Positions 53,501 through 63,400 of a stretch of DNA of 64,000 nucleotides are shown one piece after another (position 1 is the stretch's first letter; each line of letters starts with the position of its first letter). Origin of the DNA: Prorocentrum cordatum. Lineage: Eukaryota > Sar > Dinophyceae > Prorocentrales > Prorocentraceae. The stretch lies in the NCBI GenBank assembly GCA_963575745.1, contig CAUYUJ010003645.1:2501-66500 (forward strand), read 5' to 3'. The notes below the pieces were generated by a model. That model saw only the letters and a list, made by a program, of their open reading frames with translations, searched no databases and was not told the origin of the DNA. The translations under genes and the position numbers were made by a program.

Positions 53501-54072
53501 GCTCAGTACACTGGGATGGGAAGAGTAGCGCCCTCAACGCTCGAGCGATTCTCCAAGACCTGCCCCAGGCATCATGTCTCTAGCTCTGTCCTCGCAATCC
53601 TGCCCCTCTCCCTGGGGCTCGCTTGCAGCGAGCAGCGCCCTTCTGGATGATGTTCATCAGCTTCGGAATGAAGTCCTGTAGGCGGGGCGCGCGATGGGCC
53701 CCGGATGGAGGGGATGCGACGGCACAAGTAGGGAAGTAGGTGCGAAGGGGAGGGGAGTCGAGAGGGGAGGAGGGGATGCGCCCCAGACGACTTCGGGAGT
53801 GGAGGGAATAGAGTAGAAGGGGGAGGTCAAAGGAGGGGAGGAGGAGGAGGAGGAGGAGGAGGAGGAGGAGGAGAAAGAGGAGGAGGAGGAGGAGGAGGAG
53901 GAGGAGGGAGAGGGGGAGTGGGGGGAGAAGGCGGGGGAGGCGGTTGAAGGGCATGATTTGTTGCAGATGGCGCGTCCTCGTTGATGTTCGAAACCTCCTC
54001 GTTGACATTCTCCTCCTTCAGCTTCTTCTGGATCCACCTGTCCATGTACTCGTCGATGCCAGCCTCTGCTGC
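50546..54072 (-). CDS. Methyltransferase-like protein, eight exons seen
   Basis: Exons in transcription order: 54072-53995, 53675-53623, 53181-53144, 52328-51873, 51591-51537, 51345-51245, 50949-50851, 50656-50546 (stop TAG). Phases agree at all joins but one (53144/52328), where a run of seven G may be miscounted. Most donors are GC. Signatures are DLDFVEVFSGFG, a glycine turn after a strand; VLWAPQCSTWGF, a Pro-Cys motif like that of cytosine methyltransferases; and WIIEQPMDS, comparable to their ENP-type motif. Then come GHTMPKPTRFKTN and WIEGGPELRG...YPTGL. I know this order from a large dinoflagellate family of SAM-methyltransferase-like proteins whose substrate is not established. Upstream 5' exons are missing (54072 starts at phase 0). 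Activity is inferred only. Confidence 0.75.
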
Positions 54073-54845
54073 CTGGGAGGACGCAAGGGGCGGGGTGTGA
54101 AAAGGCGGTCACCAAGGATCCAATGCTACTGGGGAATGGGCCTGTCACCCTGAACAAATGCTTACCCTAAGCAGGCAAATCACCCCATGCGACCACTGCG
54201 CACTCTCCCCCAAAGCGACGAAGCACGTGGCGAAGGGGGGGCTTCAGCAACGAGCCTTGCAGCAACATGCCTCCTTCGCATCCTGGGACCCTGTGGAAAA
54301 CGCTTGGACCCAGGTCAACAATGACAGGATCATCCAACAAGCAACAATTCCAGCTGAGCCCCGAACGTGCCTGGCTGAGAAACTTCTTCGGGATCGGCGT
54401 CAGCGATCTCTTTCGCTTGCCAGGCATTGCGGCCAACGCCCAGGATAGGATAAAGAGAATTGAAGGGCGCCCTCGCTAGACCTGTCGACCCTGAAACTTT
54501 CTCTGGATGCAAGAGGCGACGATAAAGACCGATGGGAATTACGTGACTGTCGCACGCCAGGTGCCTCCACGTTGGAAGCGCCTCTCCTTAAGTGCCATCC
54601 TCTCCCAACTGCCCTCCTCTCCCTCTCTTGCCTCCCCGCGCCCCTGTCCTGCATTGTTTTTCCTGGACTAGCGCATTACTAACAAAGCTCGTTTCACAGC
54701 CTGCCGACAGAAAAATGTGAATCCATTAACCCTCTGTCTGCAAATCTACGTTTCGAGCCTTCTGGATCCCTGGTCACTGAAAACGCTGGAACTCTCAAAC
54801 CTGTCAAACCATGCCCAAACACATTCAGGAATCCAGATGCAGGGC
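54073..54845 (-). other. Possible 5' exon of the methyltransferase-like gene
   Basis: Two minus-strand frames overlap at about 54440-54330: MPGKRKRSLTPIPKKFLSQA..., which begins with an ATG, and NAWQAKEIADADPEEVSQPG.... Either could supply the N-terminus at phase 0, but I could not choose donor or frame. 54560-54845 has nothing I recognise. Confidence 0.3.
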
Positions 54846-57210
54846 TCACACACAGGCGAAATATGAGTCTGGATTCACTATCGGCTCAAGGCGCAGTCTG
54901 GAGAAGATGTGCCGCTCCCATTGGGCTGGATGCGACGCTTTTGCAATAACGGCGACGGTCCCATTGAGGGACTCGTCCAAAAAACAGCTGTGGAAACGAG
55001 GGTTCCCATTTTTCCTAGCAGACAACACCAAATGGCACCGCAAGTGATGCTTCGGTTTCAACTGGACGCGAGCAGCTGCCAAGGCTTCTATGTGATCTTT
55101 GAAAGATTGAAAAAGCTCGAGCAGAGCAGCCTCGTTTAACTGCGGACCGTTGCTTGTCATCACGCCCATGTGGCGCAAGAGTGCCCGCCCTGCTCTCTGC
55201 AAATGCACGCGCCCAACGACATCGAACGTGTCGAGTACACGAAGGCACCACCGGATGAGAGGGGCAGTCTCTGCCCCTTTCAACGTGACGTTCCCCCCCT
55301 TCTTGCCACCCCACATCTTGGCGGTAAAATCTGAAACTTTGCTTTGTACGTCGCGGCCTTCTGTGCCATACCATTCCTGTAAATTGTTGTGGAGACGCCT
55401 GAATATGGTCGCAATTTTCTGGTCCTTGGGGCCTTGCACGTTCCACGGGTTCTGAGCTACCAATTTCCATATCACTGCAGCGCAAAAACATTGATAAACT
55501 CCCAGGTAAAGGGTGTGCAGAGTGTCAATCCTCAGGATTTGCCTCGGGTCACCCACGAGGGTGTGATCCAGAATTGGGTTGCGCCTCGTAACCCGATCTG
55601 TGCATGCATTATGTACCTGATGACGCCTCCAGAAGGTAAGGAGAACTGGTAAATCCACCTTCTCGAGCTGATGGGGGTCTTGTAGACGAAGGGAAGGCTC
55701 AAGCCTGTCCAATCGCAGTAAACGCTGCTGCCCGAATTGCATTGGTCTGTCACATATTCGGCCGCCTATGCGATTTTTTTGTTCTCGAACTTCAAACCTC
55801 CAACCAACCTTGCAAGATCAGCACGAGTATTAATTTGCACGTGGATCTCACATTGCCTACAGCTGACTGCATACGAGTTTTTCTGATGTTCTTCCCAGCC
55901 ATGGTGTTCGATTGTGGTGGATCCAAAATCATATAACGTCGATTTCGTGCACTGGCAGAAAATACATGGCGAAAATTTGCTCGTCCATGTGGGGAAGCCC
56001 AGGCTGTGGCAGAACTCGCTCCAATCCCCCTTGACTTGGACGAGTGCTGCGCGCATGGGGAGGCGAGGGTGTTCTTGCTGCAATCTGCCTAGATGGTGAT
56101 CTTCCTCCCAAGGGCTGCCGTTCCAATTCGCCGTCGGCCGTTGGCCGTTGGCGAGGGCCAGGAAGGCCCACCGCAAGAATGCGAAAACTGGGAAAAACGA
56201 ACACCACCCTTTGCATCCACATCTGCAGAGACGCGACTTGCGCAGCATGCAGATGAGGTGCCTCTTCCTGCTGACGAGGGAGTACAGAAAAAAAACCGAT
56301 GAATTGATCTTGACGCCCCACGCCGATCGCCCGGGTGTAACGCACCCCGTCTATGTATAAAGCAACTGGCATCACTGTCTCCCCCGCCTCCCGTGCAGTT
56401 TCTACGACAGGATGATCTTCGCATGCGACGTGCCAATCTTCAGACGTTTCAACTCTACTACATTGGTCCCGCAGCTCTGCAGATGCAAGAAACTCAGATG
56501 CAAGGGCTTCCTGGGGAGGGGTCATGAGGACGTCTGTCATGCACCTATCGTGTTTGTTTTTCATTGTTGGCACGCCCACCTGTACCTGTTTTACATCTGT
56601 TGAAATACGCAAAGCTCGATCCAACTTTTTTTTGATAATTGCCCGTGTCTTTTGTTTCTCTCATCGATTACTGGGCGAACGGGCCCGCTGCTCCAGCCAT
56701 GTGTGCATAATAACAGTTCAAACAAACATCCTTCGCGCTCATGCGCCCCTCCGAATACAATCTGAGCCATCGATCGACTAAAATCTGGCCTGCTTCCTCT
56801 GCATCGCGGTCATCATTCGCATGGGCGTCCCAGTCTGTCTCGGCTGAGGTGGACGAAAGAAAAAAAAAAAAAAAAAAAAAAACAAAAAAAAGCAAAGAAG
56901 AAAAAAAAAAAAAAATAAAAAAGAACAAATAAAAAAATGATAAAAAAAAATAGAAAAAAAAAAAAAAAAAAAAAAGAAAAAGATAAAAAAATGAAAAATG
57001 AAAAAAAAAACAGAAAACAATTGGGAACACTAGAAAAAAAAAAAAAAAAAAAAAGCTGAATTCTGATTCTGAGTCGGAGCTTGGCTGATCGGGCTGGTCC
57101 CAAGATGCTGCGCCAGCTGCAGGTGCCGCACTCCCAGATGCAGAGCTCGCCTCGCTGCCATCAGACAGCGCCTCTTCCCATGCAGGGCGCCCTCGTTTTT
57201 TGGGCGGCAT
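54846..57210 (-). pseudogene. Transposase-like ORF of a dinoflagellate repeat family, frameshifted
   Basis: ATG at 57210 (MPPKKRGRPAWEEALSDGSE) starts exon 1 (57210-57057). A GC-AG intron (57056-56844) joins at phase 1 to exon 2 (56843-56672, LVDRWLRLYSEGRMSAKDVC), which ends at GTAATC. Next, VMPVALYIDGVRYTRAIG (about 56370) is followed, after a frame change in an 8-base T run (56288-56295), by SRLCRCGCKGWCSFFPVFAF and IKGDW-type VKGDWSEFCHSLGFPTW. After a second change in a 7-base A run (55774-55780) comes IDTLHTLYLGVYQCF...KPKHHLRCHL, ending at TGA near 54846. The LHTLYLGV and Cys-rich blocks resemble DDE-type transposases of the CACTA/Plavaka kind, though I am not certain. Both lesions are in homopolymers and could be read errors. 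Confidence 0.65.
56844..57056 (-). other. Poly-T intron of the transposase-like ORF
   Basis: The 213-nt intron is overwhelmingly T on the sense strand, broken by single C, A and G, with a GC donor (TTCA|GC) and a CCACCTCAG acceptor. Phase 1 is kept. A similar T-rich intron follows the exon ending at 58263, and a weaker one lies after exon 4 of the rightmost gene (62.5-62.4 kb). Confidence 0.7.
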
Positions 57211-57869
57211 TGTGAGTCTGATACATGCAGGCTGCTGGAACCTAATGCTTGACTCGAACGTTTTACAGTGGGAAGATCATGACGATGCATGGGGGTGAGG
57301 AGGGGTGAATTCGAGAACGGGGGATGGGGTGAGGGAGGGGAAGAATGGGGAGACGGGTAATACCGAGCGCTTGATGAGGGAAGGGGGAGGCATCTAAGGA
57401 AACAGAGTGAGATCAGGAAGACGATTGTGGGGGCCTTCCTGATGCCAGACCCTAAGTGGTTTGCCCGTGTCTTTAACGCAGCTGCTCTTGCGTCAGTCAG
57501 CACTGCGAAAGGGGGCAGTGCGGACAGACGCCGTGGAGCAGAGATGGACATTTCGAACGAGGCGAAACTTGCGCGAATGGGGTGCGCATGATCGTATAAG
57601 AGGAGGGAGTGACACATACTGAAAGGATATTGCGTACTTCATGAAACGTCCGCAGGCCCAGGGGTCCAAGGGCTCATGGTCCAGGGGTTCCCGGGTGGAG
57701 GAGGGGCAAGTGGGTGGGGGAGGAGGGCGAGGAGAGTGATTTGAAATTTACTGGCTCACCTCCCAGCCCAGAGCGGCTTGCATGGACATGGCGATTGTGG
57801 GCCGCTTTGGGAGGAGGAAGAGAAGGAAGAGGTAGAACAGGACGAGGGCTATGATGAGGGGGAGGGGGG
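57211..57869. other. Between transposase-like ORF and the 58-kb fragment
   Basis: On the minus strand MSMQAALGWE|GTGAGCC at 57789-57760 is a possible first exon with a strong donor. On the + strand GAFLMPDPKWFARVFNAAAL... (57430-57590, to TGA) looks coding. The opposite strands are also open at both places. None of these could be joined into a gene. Confidence 0.3.
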
Positions 57870-58331
57870 TCAGGCCTCCAGATCACGGTGGACAAAGGCA
57901 ACATATGCATTGCCCCCAGGCGTTATTCGACGCCCCATTTCCCTGAGCAGCTCTTCGTGATTGATTCGGCCATAGGTTCGCCTGGCACTGTGACCAGTCA
58001 GGTGCAGAAGCCTGACAGAAATGGGATGGGAAAGGCGGGCGGGGAGGGGCTGCAGGAAATCCAATGAAGAGGGGGGCGCCACCGAACTTTTCCCCGAGTT
58101 GGGGCTCGCTGCTCTGCCTCGAGCTCGAGGCCAGCAAACAAAGGACCCGGTGGCCAAAAAAAAAATAAAAAAAAAACACACGAAACCAACAACAAAAAAA
58201 AAAAAAAATACAAAAACAAAACAAAAAAAAAAAGAAAAAAAGAACAAAAAGCAAATAAGAGCCCTGAAACTAAACGGCCCAGCAGCACATCCTGCTGGTG
58301 TCCACCCAAGGGGCACCTGCTTCAGCCTGGT
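57870..58331 (-). CDS. Two-exon fragment, hypothetical
   Basis: Exon a is 58331-58263 (after CTCTGCAG), reading TRLKQVPLGWTPAGCAAGPF and ending at a GC donor (TTCAGG|GC). A T-rich intron follows. Exon b is 58011-57870 (after TTCTGTCAG, phase 2), reading LLHLTGHSARRTYGRINHEE...VAFVHRDLEA and ending in TGA. At least one exon between them is missing, since the phases (0 and 2) do not join directly. A TGHSxRRT string occurs in tyrosine recombinases, but the flanking sequence does not let me assign that family. Confidence 0.4.
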   Translation of the reverse strand, partial: TRLKQVPLGWTPAGCAAGPFSFRALICFLFFFSFFFCFVFVFFFFFVVGFVCFFFIFFLATGSFVCWPRARGRAASPNSGKSSVAPPSSLDFLQPLPARLSHPISVRLLHLTGHSARRTYGRINHEELLREMGRRITPGGNAYVAFVHRDLEA

Positions 58332-58838
58332 CTGCAGAGAACTCGGGAGATTTGCGCCTCAATCTCCTCCCTGCTTGTCCTCTTCCCCCATCCTCCCTTC
58401 TGTTATCCCTTCTGCGGCCATCCCCCCCCATTCGACCCACGATGATACTCTGAATGGTTTTAGTTTCTGGGCCAGTTTACTTCCCAAGCTAACCTGCCCC
58501 AGACCAGCTGACTAAAAGCACGCGCCAAATGCGCACCGAATTTCGCGCCCCAATCATGCCCGAACGCAACAGACAAACACCCTGGCATTGTCGCGCCGAC
58601 AACGCGCGGCTGGTATTGTCGCGCCGACAACGCTGCGTGGAAACGGGAGGGAGGTTGAACGAACTACTGGCGCGACCGAGCATGTTCCACACTCAGGTCA
58701 AACGCACAATGTGGGATGGGGAAGCTCATGCCCCCAGATCCGTCAGCCCTGGGAGGGACAGCATGGGAGGATGAAGGAGAGGAGGGGAGAGTGAGTCAGA
58801 AGGGGAGCGGGCGGGGGGGGGCACCGGATCTGGACAGG
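58332..58838. other. Flank between the 58-kb fragment and the 238-bp array
   Basis: It contains TTGTCGCGCCGACAACGCG(C/T) as a tandem pair with internal inverted symmetry (58583-58633) and then purine-rich DNA up to a GGATCTGGACA series at about 58825. No gene. Confidence 0.4.
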
Positions 58839-59945
58839 ATCTGGACAAAATCTGGATGGAATCTGGACGAAATCTGGATGGTGTTTTATATGTGTTTTTA
58901 CAGGTTTTCCAACATCTGCGCATTTCTGTGTGTGTTTTTACAATGGATCGCGATCAGGATCGGATCTGGACAGGATCTGGACATTTTCTGGATGGACCGT
59001 TATATGTGTTTTCACAGGTTTTCCAGCATCTGCGCATTTTTATTGTCATCTTAGGACGGATCTGCGCATTTTTTGTTGTGTTTTCACAGTGTTTCTTGTC
59101 CCCCGAAAATCTGGACAATTTCTGGACGGACCGTTATGTGTTTTTTCACAGAGAATCGAGGGTCTGCGCATTTCTGTGTGTGTTTTCACAATGGATCGCG
59201 ATCTGGACAGGATCTGGACATTTTCTGGATGGACCGTTATATGTGTTTTCACAAGTTTTCCAGCATCTGCGCATTTTTATTGTCATCTTAGGACGGGTCT
59301 GCGCATTTTTTGTTGTGTTTTCACAGTGTTTCTTGTCCCCCGAAGATCTGGACAATTTCTGGACGGACCGTTATGTGTTTTTTCACAGAGAATCTAGGGT
59401 CTGCGCATTTCTGTGTGTGCTTTCACAATGGATCGCGATCTGGACAGGATCTGGACATTTTCTGGATGGACCGTTATATGTGTTTTCGCAAGTTTTCCAG
59501 CATCTGCGCATTTTTTATTGTCATCTTAGGACGGATCTGCGCATTTGTTTGCTGTGTTTTCGCAGTGTTTCTTGTCCCCCGAAGATCTGGACAATTTCTG
59601 GACGGACCGTTATGTATTTTTTCACAGAGAATCTAGGGTCTGCGCATTTCTGTGTGTGTTTTCACAATGGATCGCGATCTGGACAGGATCTGGACATTTT
59701 CTGGATGGACCGTTACATGTGTTTTCGCAGGTTTTCCAGCATCTGCGCATTTTTATTGTCATCTTAGGACGGATCTGCGCATTTTTTGTTGTGTTTTCAC
59801 AGTGTTTCTTGTCCCCCGAAGATCTGGGCAATTTCTGGACGGACCGTCATGTGTTTTTTTCACAGAGAATCTAGGGTCTGCGCATTTCTGTGTGTGTTTT
59901 CACAATGGATCGTCACATCTGCGCATTTTCCATTGTGTTTTACAG
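58838..59945 (+). repeat. 238-bp tandem array with TGCGCATTT punctuation
   Basis: CACAATGGATCG recurs at about 58942, 59190, 59427, 59666 and 59904 (spacings 248, 237, 239, 238). Each unit contains GGATCTGGACATTTTCTGGATGGACCGT, TCTGCGCATTTTTATTGTCATC and CTTGTCCCCCGA(A/G)GATCTGGAC. The frame 58856-59767 is open because units are close to a multiple of three and stop-free. I treat it as satellite, not as a gene. Minus-strand frames are also long. Confidence 0.85.
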
Positions 59946-60466
59946 CAGATCCTGGTTCTCAAAAGTGAGTCTGGACAGGATCTGGACAGAATCTGGATGG
60001 AATCTGGATGAAATCTGGATGCAATTTTGATGGGGTCTGGGTGATTCGGGCGTTCCCGATCTCTCCTTTCCCCCACGCGCTCCAGACCTAATTGCGCGCG
60101 CCCTTCCTCCTGCGCCTCGTCCGCCTGTCTCCCCCGATTCTTGCTCAAGACCTCTCCTGGATCCCCTTCCAATCGTCCTTCCCTGCGCTGCCGCTCCTGC
60201 TCCACCGTAGTTGACGATAGGGGTTTGGGGGAATGAAGGGAGGGACCGACGTAGAGGAGGGAAGGGGGGAGGGGAAAGGGTAGACGAGGAGGAAGAGGCA
60301 GGCAGCGGGAGAGGGACGCGGTCAGAGGCAGGCAGATTCGGCGAGTCGGTAGACTCATTCATCCATTCCCACTGCGTCCTTCATATCTCGCCCCTCGAGC
60401 ATACAATGGACGCACGCACGGATCCTAGTTAATGTAGCCCGTGGAGTTGCTTGGGTAGTGGGTGGT
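59946..60466. other. 3' flank of the rightmost gene
   Basis: A short GAATCTGGATG series (59965-60025) continues the array's motif. After that the DNA is C/T-rich on + with no coding signature. The rightmost gene's stop codon is at 60467. Confidence 0.4.
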
Positions 60467-63400
60467 TCAAGCGTCGTCGAAATAGTTCTTCTTGCACTCG
60501 ATCATGTGAACGAACCCGTCGCACTTCTTGTTGACCGTCTCGACGATCGCGCCCAGCAAGCCAGGGATGTCCGACACAGCCACGTCGAACTTGCCGTCGA
60601 ACAGGGTCTGCAGGCGGGGGAGGCAGCGAGGGCGGGGGTGGGGGCGAGACATCAAGCTCACGATCGATCCCAAATTCTGCAATCTTCACAAGTCTGCGCA
60701 TGTCTCAACTGGCACAGAGGTGGGAGGTAGCGAAGTGTGAGGAGAACGTGGGGGAGGTGGGGGAGGAGAGATGGGGCAGGACAAGGGCGTGTAGAGGGTC
60801 GAACGGAGGAGGTGGAGCACGAGCATATCGCTCGCTGGATGGATGGTCGGGCTGAAAACTGCATCGATCCTTGGCGCTCTCCACGTCCATGGTAGTCATC
60901 AGCTCGGCCAAAGGGCTCTCGGCGCACTTCGAAAGCATCGACCTCAGGACCGTGCGCAGCTGCTTCTGCTCGGGCGTGCTGCGAAAACACGCCTGGGCTG
61001 GGGGCTAGCCGAAAGCAATGATTCAGCACGAGCACAACACCAACAAACAGCCAGGACGCAATTGGTATGAGCTCAGGGGTGGCAGGAGGGTAAGCATGGC
61101 CACAGACAGGGAATGAAGAGAGCTGTAACCTCCCCGTAACTACCCCCTTCTCCTCCCTGTCCTTCATCACGCCTCCTCGCCTCCTCCCTGTCGATCGTTG
61201 CCAATGTTCCCGACCAGACTCCCCTTGTGCACGCCCCACTCATTGTTTCTCCTGACCATTGTTCGCACATCCCAGACCACCCAGTGAGGCAGATCGGACT
61301 CGTCGATCTGCTTCAGGATGGAAGTGGCTTTCCCTTTTGCTACCTTATAGGCCTGCGTGACTGCCAGGGCTGTTTTGAGGACCTCCTTGGCATCGGGCTC
61401 CTCAGTGGACTCGGCCTTGCCACCGCCCTTTTTCTTCTTATTTCCAGGCCCTCCCCCAGTCGTGCCCTTCCTCTTTTTCTGCTTCGCCGCGGGCTCAGGC
61501 TCTCCAGGCTTCTCAGGCTGCACCTCCGCTGGCTTTCCTGCAGCCTCTGGCTTTCCTGAATCCTCTTGCGTTCCTGCAGCCTCTGGCGTTGCCTCGCCGC
61601 CCGCAGCAGCGCCCGCTCCCCCTGGTGCGCCGCCTGGCGCCTCGGCGCTCGCCGCCGTTTCCTCGCGCCTACCTGCCCCAGCGCCAGCAGCCTCGCCTCC
61701 CCGCTCGCAATCATCCCACTGCCCAGTGGCCTGCTTCCCCTGGCCCTGCGCGTGCCCCGCCTCCTCCTGTCCCAGCGCAGCGCCACCTGAGCCGTTGCCG
61801 CCGCCCGTCTGGCTTGCAGCTCCGACGCCAGAGGAGCCACTGCCCATCTGTGCGCCCCCGCTCTGGCCGTTGCCCGTCTGCCCGCTCGGGCCGCTGATCG
61901 CTTGCTGCGCGCCAGCGGCCACCAGCAACTGGCCGTAGCCGCCAGAGCTGCTGCTCGCCCCAGCCTTGAGTGGGATCCCCAAGTGCGCGGGCGTGCTCAC
62001 AACCTTGCTGTAGCCCTTCTCTGGAGTCTCCGCGACCTGGCCGACGATGGGCAGCACTTCCGCCTGGGGGGGGGGACAAGCGGGAGCCAGGTGAGATATG
62101 TTCAAAGGATGCGTCTCACTCTTGCATTGGGGCCTAGGGGGAACAGACCACGTGAAACCATGCTACAGCGATGGGGGGGGGGGGGGCCCGGGGGGTGGGG
62201 GGGGCGATTGTGAAGTTCCAGGCGTATGCTCTATAGAGGGGGTTGGGTCGAATATGTGGCACGACTCTCAGCCCCTCGTCCATCGATTCCTCCCTCTCAT
62301 GTCTTCTCTTCTGCATCCTCTGATTCCCCTCCCATCTCTATCTGGCAAACCTTTAAACTGGGGAACTTGGAATGCCCAACTACACACTACTTCCAAGAAA
62401 AAAACACCTAAAAACCAACTAATCAAAAAAAGAAAACTCAGAAGTCAAGAAAAATAAAAATCCAAAAAAAAAAAAAAATTCGCAGAAGAAATCCAAAAAA
62501 AAGGAAAGCCGAAGAAGCCTTCATCATCCTCGGGGTCATGGCAGAGGCGCCCATCACCGCCTGCGTCTTATGCTTCGCCTTCTGCACATACTGTAGCCGC
62601 GTTATGTTCGAGACGCGAGCGGCTTCCAATGCCCGCCATTACGCCAGCTGCTGATCCAACGCAAATCGGCGCCCCGCAAACTCACATGTGAACATCTGAT
62701 TCGCTCGCCTTGCTCCCCCCATCCCTCTTCCTCTCGATCCATCCCCTTGCCCTCCTCTAACGCCCTCCTCCACCCTCCTTCCATCTACTCTCATCTCGTC
62801 GTCCCTCGCCTTCCACCCCATCCAAAAAAGCCGCCTCTTTCTCCTGAATGGCCCATTTCTCCTCGAACACCGTCTCCCATCCGACCTTCTTGTATACGAA
62901 CTCCACCCTCTTGGTCCAGGCGTTGTACTTGTACCTGGCCACTTGGGGCAGGGGGGTGGGGGGTGGTGGGGGGGGAGGTGGATGATGGGGGGGGGGCTGA
63001 TTGCAGGGCTGAGGTTAGTGGTAGGGATTGGAGGGGTGACAGATGCGACGGGGAGGGTGGGGAAGGAGGGCGGGGGGAGGGGGCGGTGTGGTGTGAGGAG
63101 GGTGCAGAGAAACGGGAAAGGAGGTAGCGTCCGCCACCGCTTCGCTTTCCACTTGGGTACCAGCCAATGCTCGCTGCCATCACGCAGTAGTTGTAAGCTC
63201 CGATGATCGCGGCCTGCGAGTGGTGCCCCCCCTCCCGATCGACAATCACGTCGAAGTTGCACAACTCGGCCCACTCCTTCTTTTTCTGCACCAGGCTCGT
63301 GCAATGCTCCTTCTGCTTCTGGTACCGATCGAACTGCTCGATGGCCCAATCTCGCTTGAAGTCCTTCTTCGCCGTGGCTGACTTCTTGTCGTACTCCATC

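Noticed and set aside
57030-57617. 195-codon minus-strand frame upstream of the transposase-like ATG
   Set aside because: It overlaps the known exon 1 in another frame and ends in poly-Phe from the poly-T intron; the + strand over 57430-57590 is a better coding candidate.
58856-59767. 303-codon frame as a real gene
   Set aside because: The DNA is a 238-bp satellite with near-identical units, and the minus strand is also long; nothing outside the array extends the frame.
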